A stretch of DNA of 64,000 bases from Odontocerum albicorne (taxonomy: Eukaryota; Arthropoda; Insecta; Trichoptera; Odontoceridae): contig OX463863.1 in the NCBI GenBank assembly GCA_949825065.1, positions 19,120,251-19,184,250 of the forward strand. The letters run 5' to 3'. A program made the translations under genes and the position numbers. Positions 41,760 to 51,079 of this stretch are shown one piece after another. Each line of letters begins with the position of its first letter. Position 1 is the first letter of the stretch. The notes below the pieces were generated by a model. It was not told the DNA's origin, did no database searches, and saw only the letters and a program-made list of their open reading frames with translations.

Positions 41760-44399
41760 ATGAAGTATTACCCATTGGAATACATTATTGAAGATGATCA
41801 TAGCCAACCGACGGGAGATTCTTCCGAACCCACCAGAACCTCCGTCAAAATTGAACCCGGCACCATTTATAATTGTGACGATGAAAATGAACTCCAACAG
41901 CCGACCAAATCACCACAAAACCCCACTAATAAATTTGTGTTTGAATTTGAAACCTTCGGTTCACAGCTGAAACAAGAGATCATCAACGAGTTATGCAGAG
42001 GGGTTGTCATGGATGGAATAAATATTGGTACATCAGAGAAAAACATAACTGTTGAGAATTCGATAAAGTCAATAGACTATTGTGGAGAAAAAAGTGGACA
42101 AAGTAGAGAATTGATGTCGAACGTTGCCGATATGTGCATTTGCATAGACGAGATTTGTAAATGTGATTTCGAGACCGTCTGTAGTAAAAATTATCAATGC
42201 AAAGACGGTGAAGACGAGAGAATCTTCCATTTTGGTAAAGGTTATTCCGTCGATACGATCAAATATGAAGAAATTGATATCGACGACCAGGAAACTCCGC
42301 TAAACGAACACGACCCGATTGCCCATCACTCTGACTCTCGTGAGAGAGAGATTCGTGTCGAAATTGAAAAACTGGAAGTTGAAAATGAAATAGAAAAAAC
42401 AAAATGCGATTTTGATTTGGATGAAAAGCAATATTTGAATGTTATTGTTAAAGAAGAAATTGATATGGGTTTTGAAAATGAATCTCAAAAATTTAGTAAA
42501 ATAAACTCTCAAGTGTCTTTGTTACGAAAGGTTTGTTCACGCTGTAACGAGTGTTATTGGACGAATTGCGAGTCCGGGGTTCACATTTGTGGAAATGGTA
42601 ACGATTGGCAAAATTTAGACGTACGAAAAAGAATAGTAGAAGTCGATACGACATCTTTTTCTGGCGACAATGACAATCTTTCTGGTAACAATGATAATCT
42701 TTCTGGCAACAATGACAATCGTAGTAAACGGAATAAAAGAGTTCGGGGAACATTTAAACAACGGATCAATAATGATAAAATGTCGAAAAGGGCTATCGAT
42801 TCTTTGAAGGGTATAAGTAAGGATTTGCTAGGGATTCTTTCTAAAAGACGAGTAAAAACGATTACGAATAGTGCGAAAAACTCCTCGATAAATTTAAATA
42901 CGAACAAGTCGGCTGTAGTTAAATCTAATTCGGAAAAAACAAGTAAATCTGTTAACAAATCAAGATCTGATAATTTGCGAACTAAGGCGGTAACAAAATC
43001 GAGAAAGGATTGCAACGATTCAAATCTAAAATCGAGAAATCGCTATAAACCTTTATCGAATTCAAATTCTAAATCGAAGATCGCTTTATCGAGCAAGAAA
43101 TTAGTTAAAATTAAATCGGTATCGAATGGTAATCGAGAATCGAAAGTCGTAAATCTCGATACCGATTTGAAATCTGGTGAAGAATCTAAATCGGATGCCG
43201 TTAAGTCAACGATCGAACCGAAGAAGATTAGATCGAAAGTTAAAATGATTTACGACTGTGACGAGTGTAGCTACAAGACTAAGTATCTAAGATCACTCGA
43301 GGCACATAAATCTCTCCATAAGAAAAAGGGACTCTTTCCTTGCGATGAATGTAGTAACGTTTGTTACGAAGAGGGTGAATACGAAAAGCATAGATTGACG
43401 CACGAACTAGAGAAGAACTACAGCTGTAGTAAATGTAGATTCCAATGCAGATATCTATGGATGCTTAGGCAGCATGGCTATACGCACTTTAAAGGCGAAA
43501 TATTGGCAGATTCTAATGACAAAATCGAAAAAGAAGGTTTCGAATCTTCGAATGAGACCGGTAATGAAAGCGATTGTTCGACTCAAAGTGACGGAGGTAA
43601 GAAAGACAAGGTCCGCAAGGAATACAAATTAGCGCAAGTTTTTAATCCTGTTAACGTAAAGAAAGTTTTCAAAAACGTGTCGTACAATGGAGATTTACGC
43701 TTCAAGTGTAAATTATGTAATTTTTCCTCTTTATATATGTCGGGTCTTCGTTTCCATAAGTTACGACACTCAGGAAAGCTTCCTTATCAATGTACGTTGT
43801 GTAGTTACGCTTGTCTTCATCCGACAACGTTGAAACGTCACATTCTTGTTCATACTCAGGCTAAACCGTTTAAATGTGACCAGTGTAAATTTGCGTGCAA
43901 TATTGAATACAATTTGAAGTTACACAAGTACATACACACTCAAGAAAGACCGCATAAGTGTCAACATTGCGAGAAAACTTTCAATCACCGTAATGCCCTC
44001 ACTAGTCACCAGTTGACGCATATAACGACGAGAAAATTCTTTTGCGAGTCCTGCGATTATTCGTGCAATCGTTTCTCGTCGATGAAACGTCACTGGATGA
44101 CGCATGTTGTTAAGTTTTTTTGTCCGAAGTGTACGATGACTAGTAGGAAATTTAGCAGTTTCCTGCGTCACATGATTATAGAACACAAAGAAGGTCATAA
44201 TTATGTGTGTCCCATTTGTGGGTTCGCAAGTCTCAATCGACGCTGCGTACTGGTCCACAAGTCTGTTCATAATCACGAAAAGGAGAGTGTTGAAAAGAAG
44301 TTTGGTCCGACTAACAGGTCTGACTTTAAGCTGGTTGACATTCAGATAGTCTGTCAGAGGCTCAGTGAAGATAGTATGAAAGGAACTTTGAACAGATAA
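41760..44399 (+). CDS. C2H2 zinc-finger protein, exon 2 (879 aa, ten fingers)
   Basis: Acceptor TTTCTTTTTCTTACAG (AG 41758-41759). Joined to exon 1 the protein has 942 residues; numbers are for the joined protein. An acidic N-terminal half contains more SUMO-type motifs (VKIEPG, VKEEID), cysteine-rich patches near 187-209 (CICIDEICKCDF) and 321-340 (CSRCNECYW), and a triple SGNNDNL repeat near 365-385. A Ser/Lys/Asn-rich basic linker spans about 385-556. Fingers 1-3 lie at 561-637 (CDECSYKTKYLRSLEAHKSL onward), then an acidic spacer, then fingers 4-10 at 711-900; finger 9 has the H-x4-H variant. Linkers such as THTQERPHKC resemble the TGEKP type. A nuclear DNA-binding regulator is the likely role; the target and ortholog are unknown. 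The ORF is intact, unlike the decayed text around it. The stop is followed within 20 bases by LINE sequence. Confidence 0.92.
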   Translation: MKYYPLEYIIEDDHSQPTGDSSEPTRTSVKIEPGTIYNCDDENELQQPTKSPQNPTNKFVFEFETFGSQLKQEIINELCRGVVMDGINIGTSEKNITVENSIKSIDYCGEKSGQSRELMSNVADMCICIDEICKCDFETVCSKNYQCKDGEDERIFHFGKGYSVDTIKYEEIDIDDQETPLNEHDPIAHHSDSREREIRVEIEKLEVENEIEKTKCDFDLDEKQYLNVIVKEEIDMGFENESQKFSKINSQVSLLRKVCSRCNECYWTNCESGVHICGNGNDWQNLDVRKRIVEVDTTSFSGDNDNLSGNNDNLSGNNDNRSKRNKRVRGTFKQRINNDKMSKRAIDSLKGISKDLLGILSKRRVKTITNSAKNSSINLNTNKSAVVKSNSEKTSKSVNKSRSDNLRTKAVTKSRKDCNDSNLKSRNRYKPLSNSNSKSKIALSSKKLVKIKSVSNGNRESKVVNLDTDLKSGEESKSDAVKSTIEPKKIRSKVKMIYDCDECSYKTKYLRSLEAHKSLHKKKGLFPCDECSNVCYEEGEYEKHRLTHELEKNYSCSKCRFQCRYLWMLRQHGYTHFKGEILADSNDKIEKEGFESSNETGNESDCSTQSDGGKKDKVRKEYKLAQVFNPVNVKKVFKNVSYNGDLRFKCKLCNFSSLYMSGLRFHKLRHSGKLPYQCTLCSYACLHPTTLKRHILVHTQAKPFKCDQCKFACNIEYNLKLHKYIHTQERPHKCQHCEKTFNHRNALTSHQLTHITTRKFFCESCDYSCNRFSSMKRHWMTHVVKFFCPKCTMTSRKFSSFLRHMIIEHKEGHNYVCPICGFASLNRRCVLVHKSVHNHEKESVEKKFGPTNRSDFKLVDIQIVCQRLSEDSMKGTLNR

Positions 44400-44414
44400 A
44401 GAAAGAATACGTTG

Positions 44415-45480
44415 CTAATATAATTTCAACACCATTAGTGGAACTACATTTCGCCTGTTTAATTAGCAAGGATATAAATGTAGACGGCAGAAAGCAAGGA
44501 TGTGTGATGTCACCTTGTGTGTTTAATTTATATATACTATATATAGAGTCTTTCAAATTGGGCAGTTTTTTAATAAAAAAAAATTTTAATTCTTGAATAA
44601 AACACACAATTTGCTTTGATTTCAAAAAACTTTTTATTGGTCATCGAAGTATAATGTATGACATTTAAACACAAAAAACAATATCCGCCAAATGTCTATT
44701 TCTTGCAGCTCCGCAGGTGTCCACTCTTTTGTAAAAAATTTCGATGACATTTTGTCATAATTGCGGTTCTAACTCACCGATAACGCGAATAATTTCGTCC
44801 TTCAGCTCAGGAATTGATCGAGGGTCATACTTATAGACCTGGCTTGTCACGTAACCCCAGAGAAAATAGTCCAACGGTGTCAGATCACATGATCTTGGTG
44901 GGCAATTAACATCACCATTTCCGGAGATTACAATACATAAAATAATTCAACAATTTGAACGCGTTGTTGTATTGTATACGACTCCATTTTTATAAATATC
45001 ATACATTACACTTCTTAAATGTCACAAGACTCAGGCAAGTTTGCGACGCCATCTGTGTTTTATCCAAGAATTAAAAAACCTACTCAATTTGAAAGACCCT
45101 TTATATGTATATTCATATGTGTCCGATCTAAAAGATGGCGGGAGAGATGTAAGAATGAGTGAAGTAAATGTATGTGGACTTCTGTATGCAGATGATATTG
45201 TTATGGTTGTTGGGAATGGAGGTGATTTAAGGGATGTGATAAGTGAGCTATATGAGAGATGTCTAGTGAAAGGGCTGGAAATGAATGTAGCGAAATCAAA
45301 GGTTACGGTTATAGTGAGGTAAATAATGTGTGCGGTGTGTGGGTAAAGTCAAAGGAACCGGAGCAGATTGGTGAGTTCTGTTATCTGGGCAGTGTGTTTA
45401 CATGTGATGGGCAAGTTGAAAGGGACATTGAATGAAAGGTAGCGAAAGGGAATAAGGTAAACGGAGCACTTAATGTAATA
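44415..45480 (+). mobile_element. LINE-A with a nested DNA transposon
   Basis: 44470-44543 encodes DINVDGRKQGCVMSPCVFNL (RT motif), stops at the nested element, and resumes at 45106 with SCVSDLKDGGRDVRMSEVNV, CGLLYADDIVMVVGNGGD and ISELYERCLVKGLEMNVAKS. After a frameshift it continues EPEQIGEFCYLGSVFTCDGQ to about 45480. YADD is intact. Confidence 0.88.
44544..45105 (-). mobile_element. mariner-type deletion derivative, nested in LINE-A
   Basis: Termini GAGTCTTTCAAATTGGG and CAATTTGAAAGACCCTT are inverted repeats bordered by TA. The minus strand keeps the transposase end: CDLTPLDYFLWGYVTSQVYK (third Asp), YDPRSIPELKDEIIRVIGEL, and RHLADIVFCV near 44690. The first two-thirds of the gene are missing. 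Same family as the element at 40792-41650. Confidence 0.9.
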
Positions 45481-45534
45481 TACAAAACCGTACAATATTT
45501 ACTGTAGCAAAAATGACAATACATAATCTTGTGT

Positions 45535-46109
45535 TATACTCAAGAAAATGTAGGATGGTCCTATGCCGTCTGAAATGTCATGTCTCAAAGGGATAGGGTA
45601 AAATATTTTTTTTTTTACAAATTGAATTATTTTTTTTAAATGGAAAAATTGTTTTTCTCTGAACTGACGTTTAAATTCCTAATTTTCATTATACTGACTT
45701 TCTAATGTATTGTATGATTTGTATCTAACTTTAAATAGGCCAAGATCCACTATGAATTAATACTAATTACGAACATTTTATTTTATGTATAAAAAATCGA
45801 AAATCCAATTATCGTATACCCCATCCCTAGCCAATGCGGACTAACATAGTGACTTTTGACAAACGTCACCAAATATTATTTGATTTTAACAAACTGCCAC
45901 ATTTGTGCTAATTTGTGACAAGATGTATTAATTTGTCATTATTGTTAGTTTCATGTAATGTATTTACCTAAATAACTTGCTATTTATTAGAATCGAGGCT
46001 TATATTAAAGTTGATAAAATTATTAAAATTACCGAACGTCGTTACAAGGTTGTATTGGGGCATATTTGTGAAACGTCACAGAGACCAATTTACATTTTCT
46101 TTAGTATAG
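45535..46109. mobile_element. MITE-M copy 2
   Basis: Inverted termini TATACTCAAGAAAATGTA (45535-45552) and TACATTTTCTTTAGTATA (46092-46109). The body aligns with 36704-37239 in opposite orientation. An A/T-run expansion near 45606-45650 makes it about 40 bases longer. Confidence 0.9.
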
Positions 46110-46515
46110 TGCCCACCTTGACTTGAAATTGGCAAAAGAAGGATAAAACTAAGATTGATACTGTTGAGATGCATGCACTAAGAAAAATTTGTGGAGTGTC
46201 AATGTATGAAAGAAGGCGGAATAAAGACAGCAGAAATGAATTAAAGGAGCTCTAAGATGGTTTAGACACGTGGAGAGAATGAGTGACGAACGCATGACTT
46301 AGCTAGTATACAAGTCAGAAATGCAAGTAGCCCGAGGGAAATGTGGCTAGATCAAATAGACGAGATTCCGAAAGAAAGTTAGAAGTATGAATACTATAAA
46401 AGAAGATTGTGCGTCACGATATGTATGAATGTGGAGAGACAAAAGTTGTTTGTTTGGATAGAAAAGTTTGGAGATTGAGTCTCTTTGGCTACCCCCCCCC
46501 CTCCCAAGAGACACG
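46110..46515 (+). mobile_element. LINE-B 3' end
   Basis: Degenerate coding text DTVEMHALRKICGVSMYERR and ..MWLDQIDEIPKES-like sequence (46340-46380), then the tail GGCTACCCCCCCCCCTCCCA with a run of ten C. Stops and frameshifts are frequent. Confidence 0.75.
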
Positions 46516-46609
46516 TGATGATGTGTATATTTTTAAACAGTTGATTAATAGTGGGTTTGAATTCTGAGTTGGAGCGCCTTTGAGAAGAGTCAGCTCTCCA
46601 ATACAGTAA

Positions 46610-46690
46610 TATGTCGTTTAACAATAGAGATCCATCGCTCAATAATAGGGATCCATTGCTCAACAATAGGGATCCATTCCTCAAAATCGT
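46610..46690. repeat. 23-bp tandem repeat, 3 copies
   Basis: The unit CAATAATAGGGATCCATTGCT is repeated three times with small changes, just left of the TTAA element. Confidence 0.85.
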
Positions 46691-46752
46691 TTCATTAACA
46701 GAATTATTGTTAATGGAGGTAAAAATAATACGCTAAGAATAGAGATTGATTC

Positions 46753-47468
46753 TTAACATCTTCAGACCTGGCGTCCATTATAATGGGCACATAGGCCATA
46801 TGCATTTTGTAAACAACTTTTTGATGTATTTCTTTTAATAATCGAGATTTTTCTCTGATAACATTTACAAAATTATTATTAATGGAAGTAAAAATAATAG
46901 CTAAGAATAGATTGATTATTAACCTCTTCAGACCTGGCGTCCATTATAATGGACACGTAGCCCATATGCATTTTATAAACAACTTTCTGATATATTTCTT
47001 TTTTCTCTATATCATTTACAAAATTATTATTAATGGAAGTAAAAATAATACGCTAAGAATAGAGATTGATTATTAACCTCTTCAGACCTGGTGTCCATTA
47101 TAATGGGCATATAGTCCATATGCATTTTATAAACAAGTTTTTGATGTATTTCTTTTGTCTGATAACATTTACAAAATTATTATTAATGGAAGTAAAAATA
47201 ATACGCTAAGAATTGAGATTGATTCTTTATCTCTTCAGACGTGGCGTTCATTATAATGGACACATAGTCCATATGCATTTTATAAACAACTTTTTGATGT
47301 ATTTATTTTGTCTGATAACAAAATAAGTATATTATCGACTTTGAATGTTTTGGGCGCCATCTATCTAAACTAATACGACATAATGTTGTATTTAGTGCAA
47401 ATAATACACTCACAAGCAAGAATATAATTTTAAAACCTTAGAATTAATTCAGATCTGAAGAGGTTTAA
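46753..47468. mobile_element. TTAA element with its left end repeated four times
   Basis: Left border TTAA then CATCTTCAGACCTGGCGTCC; right border, complemented, TTAA then ACCTCTTCAGATCTGAAT. Inside, the left end recurs at 46919, 47073 and, decayed, 47225, each followed by CATTATAATGG.CAC and CATATGCATTTT.TAAACAA. TTAA target and ends of this style are typical of piggyBac-like elements. There is no transposase ORF. Confidence 0.75.
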
Positions 47469-47499
47469 ATAAAAAATATACATTTTTCAATTGAAAATT

Positions 47500-47655
47500 A
47501 TTGTTACTGGCTAAATGCAATTCAAAAATTATTCTTACTGGCTAAATACAATTCAAAAATTATTTTTACTGGCTAAATGCAATTCAAAAATTATTTTTAC
47601 TGGCTAAATACAATTCAAAAATTATTCTTACTGGCTAAATGCAATTCAAAAATGA
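47500..47655. repeat. 31-bp tandem repeat, 5 copies
   Basis: The unit GCTAAATGCAATTCAAAAAT + TATTCTTACTG repeats every 31 bases and runs directly into LINE-A sequence at about 47660. Confidence 0.93.
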
Positions 47656-47659
47656 AGTT

Positions 47660-48010
47660 GACACAAATGTATTAAAAACTAAGATGAACCAAATAAATGC
47701 TATAAAAATGCGTGCATTGAGAAAAATACATGCAGTGACAATGTATGACAGAATACGGAATGAAATGATAAAGAATAGATGTGAACTTAGGATGATAGTC
47801 CACGATATAACTCGAGTTTATATCGAATATGTTTTAGTGCTCCATTGATTTTCTTTCCTATCGCCACATGCCATTCTATATTCCTCTTAACCCTTCCATC
47901 ATCTGAGAAAATACTACCCAAATACCAAAATTCCTCAACTTGCTCCGATCCTTCATTATCCACCCATTTCTCGCGTTTACTTTTCATTTTACACTTTTCT
48001 ATCATAATTT
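47660..48010. mobile_element. LINE-A fragments, tail-facing inverted pair
   Basis: 47670-47795 plus strand: KMNQINAIKMRALRKIHAVT and MYDRIRNEMI. 47795-48005 minus strand: KCKMKSKREKWVDNEGSEQV, EEFWYLGSIFSDDGRVKRNI and GKKINGALKHI. The switch of strand occurs near 47795 and may be another 5'-inversion. Confidence 0.8.
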
Positions 48011-48019
48011 CTTATTCTT

Positions 48020-48052
48020 ATTTTTTTAAAGAATAGATATAACCAAAGTCAT
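48020..48052 (-). repeat. SINE 3' scrap
   Basis: AAAGAATAGATATAACCAAA and GTCATTGG match the A-rich end of the SINE at 27470-27640. Confidence 0.45.
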
Positions 48053-48605
48053 TGGTTTAAGTATCTGGGCTCACTCATTCACAAAGACGGAGGACGCACC
48101 GTGGATGTTGACCATAGAATATGTATGGGATGGATGAAATTCAGAATGGTAAGACTCCAGTCTTGTGTGACCCAAAAATGCCTATACAACTGTAAGGAAA
48201 GGTATACCAGACTATCGTTAGGCCCGCAATTATGTGTGGCTCAGAATGCTGGACTATGTACAGCTCCTACTCTAGACAACTTGAAACAGCAGAAATGCTA
48301 ATGCTTAGGTGGTCGGCAGGAGTATCACTGAAATATAGAATTAAGAGCTCACGCATTCGTGGTAGCCTGGGGGTCACTGACATAAACAGTAAGCTGGAAG
48401 AGCGACAGCTGAGATGGTACGGGCACATAAGACGGAGACCACCAGACCATACTGTGAATCAGGCAATGTCTGTGGATCTTCTTCGACAGCCGTCCAGAGT
48501 AAGACCAAAGAACTCCTGGATGACTCAATGCTCTAAAATCCTGCAGAGAAACGGCCTAGATGAAAGCGACACCCAGAACCGAAGAACATATGGTACAGCC
48601 TGAGA
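48053..48605 (+). mobile_element. RTE/BovB-like LINE C-terminal fragment
   Basis: FKYLGSLIHKDGGRTVDVDH, RICMGWMKFRMV, then in another frame MCGSECWTMYSSYSRQLETA, EMLMLRWSAGVSLKYRIKSS, IRGSLGVTDI and LRWYGHIRRRPPDHTVNQAM, ending RPKNSWMTQ and GLDESDTQ. This is a standard RTE C-terminal region, with one frameshift near 48230. Confidence 0.88.
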
Positions 48606-48649
48606 ACGAGGAGAGCCGATCCCGACAGTCTACCTAGGCAATGAGTTCG

Positions 48650-48850
48650 GACAGTGCCAGGTAGAAGAAGTGTCCTATTTGGGTCATGTACTTAGAGGAG
48701 CAAAGTACAAATTACCGCACCTGATCATCCAAGGCAAGATAGAGGGCCGAAGAGGTGTTGGCATGAGGCAAATCTCCTGGCTCCGCAATATACGTGATTA
48801 GACTGGTATAAGGGGCGCAACTGACATGATACTGAGAAGAAGAGATGTCA
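48650..48850 (+). mobile_element. LINE-E 3' scrap
   Basis: Encodes EVSYLGHVLRGAKYK, LIIQGKIEGRRGVGMRQISW and LRNIRD, matching 38175-39005 on the opposite strand. Confidence 0.75.
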
Positions 48851-48954
48851 TTTGTAAGAGCACGATATTTTCGTTATCTTATGAATAGTCAACAACTGTC
48901 TAAGACGGATAAAAAAAAGGACTTAGATGTTTTATTTGAAAGTGATTTTTAGTT

Positions 48955-49760
48955 TGATTTGCAAATCAAATCAGTCTGCAACAAAGCAAGTAAGATGTTT
49001 GGGTTTGTAATTTGTACCACCAAATTATTCACCGATACCTCCGTACTCAGGATATTGTATAATTCTTTGGTCAGAAGTCATTTGGAGTTTTGCTCTATAA
49101 TATGGGCGCCAGCAGGGATCATGTATTCACTCATGCTAGAAAGGGTTCAGGAAAGATGTATCCGTTGTCTCTACACGAGAGAGTGTGGACACTATCCCTG
49201 GCTTTATCCAAGTGTCTCCTTACTGGGGATGCTGAGTTACAGATCATTAGAGAGGGGAAGATCTCTTCGATTGGTTGCCCACTTGATTTGTTTGCTCAGG
49301 GGTAATCTAGTGAACCCATCCGTCCTGAACGGTTTTGGTTTGTATGTTCCGGATAATTATTTGAGACAACGCTCCCATAGACTGTTCTATCAACCTATAA
49401 GTGCAACCAGCCTGCCTTTGGAGATGCCATACTGCTAGGTAGAACAATCCCACTGTCTAACCGTGTCTGTCCTCATATAGACGTGTTTCACGTGTCGCTC
49501 AGCTCCTTCTGGGAAAATCTCTTGAATCAAGTGTAGTATTTGAAATAATGAATTTTTTTTATATTATTAAGTATGCTACATTTTGTAATTATATTTTTAG
49601 TGCAAAATATACATTTTTAAAATATTATTTACAAGTCTTAAAATGTTGAATTGTTTTTTTTTTTGTGTTTATTTTTGGTCCTTGTGTGAATTAGGGAAAT
49701 CTGTAATGTGCAAAGGACCTGAAAATAATGAATCTATAAATGGAGATTAGTAAATAAATT
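48955..49760 (+). mobile_element. Jockey-like LINE, 3' part
   Basis: ORF 48959-49438: QIKSVCNKASKMFGFVICTT, SVLRILYNSLVRSHLEFCSI, IWAPAGIMYSLMLERVQERC, GHYPWLYPSVSLLGMLSYRS and GLYVPDNYLRQRSHRLF. It continues frameshifted to about 49540 and an AT-rich tail. Same clade as 12180-13190 but a different family. Confidence 0.85.
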
Positions 49761-50035
49761 AATAAAAATCATTTTTTAAATTATTTTAGATAGCAAATAA
49801 ATCAATTTTCCAATATGAAATAACATACATCTTGTTTCCTTTCAACCACCTGAAATAGTATTCCTTTCTGAATCCATATCAATACTACACTTAAACCTGT
49901 TTCAATAGTCTTAAAGAATCACAATTATACTCGTATGTCCATGTCTTCCAACAAGGTAAATATAAATTCTTATGAATTCATTTGATGTGTCGGGTCTGGA
50001 TTATTGTAACTCTGTAAAAGGAATAAGTAAATAAA
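49761..50035. other. no recognised gene
   Basis: AT-rich with no supported feature. Confidence 0.4.
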
Positions 50036-50039
50036 ACAC

Positions 50040-50135
50040 TTATTTTATATTTTTGTGTTCACCACTAGTTTATTTTTGGGTTAACTACCGGTTTCGAAGA
50101 CCATCATCTTCATCATCAGGTGAAGATAAACTTAA
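50040..50135. repeat. GAAACCGGT-type repeat end
   Basis: CTACCGGTTTCGAAGACCAT followed by CATCTTCATCATCAGGTGAA forms a hairpin-like module that resembles, without being identical to, the core of repeat Q. Similar modules occur at 53735 and 61120. Confidence 0.5.
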
Positions 50136-51075
50136 TTGCTAAAAATACATTACCTGTACAAGTGTAAATAATATAAAAGGAATGAGGTAGGGTGAGAGAA
50201 GTTGGTAGAGATGTGATTCAATGGTAAATGGGGTGGGGAAAAAATTAAAATGAATCTTTCGGGCAGCCCAGGGTCTGGATATCTAAGGGGGTGGATTCTA
50301 CACATAAGTCGAGGGGGATTGCATGGGGGACGTCTGGACAAGTTCCTACACACAAACCCAGGAGTGCTGTTCTGTTTCCTTTGCTTTCCCCTCGCTGTCT
50401 CTCCATGAACATATGACAGGTAAACTTGATATAGATATTAACAGCATTCACGCTGCCTGGCTATACTGATAATACTGCCCAATAGTGTAGTCGTTTGCCC
50501 ACTGTGAAGGAAAGTGAAATCCCATCGCAGTTGTATCATTTTGGGCTGACAGGAAATATACCTGGTTTTTTTTCCATACAATTGGAAATAAGTGGAAGGA
50601 AGAAATTTGAAGGGTACAAATAAAAGAACGAATAAAATGTACAAAATGTTTTATTTGATTCAATATTTAAAAACATAACTCCAACGTAATAATGTTAAAC
50701 ATACAAAACATTGTGCAAAGTGACTCAACCATCTGCTGATGACGAGACAAGAGTCGTACAACCACTCTTCGAGACCTGACTCTCATCTATGCTTCGGTTC
50801 CTAGTACGTTATTTAAAGTGTCCAAGCTACGAGAGATTTCTTGTTTTGATAAAAGGATACAGCATAAAGAGAAATATACAAGTATACAGCATCCTCTCGA
50901 CTACACCTTCCTTCTTAACATGTTACCGAGATCCAATAGCTTTCTCTCTCGAATCTCGGTTACACGTTAAGACATTAATTGTAACTATCTCGAACGAACA
51001 TTAAATTTATTACCCCTGAGTCAAATAATACTTTTTTTTTACATAAGATCAGCAAGGAGACTCGGAGAATAAAAT
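50136..51075. other. no recognised gene
   Basis: ORFs up to 71 codons on both strands lack motifs. Base composition is ordinary. Could hide an untranslated or very divergent exon; I see no evidence for one. Confidence 0.35.
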
Positions 51076-51079
51076 CAGT

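Noticed and set aside
41788..43015. Alternative ORFs inside exon 2 of the zinc-finger gene
   Set aside because: All are shadows of the 879-codon frame, which carries ten intact fingers.
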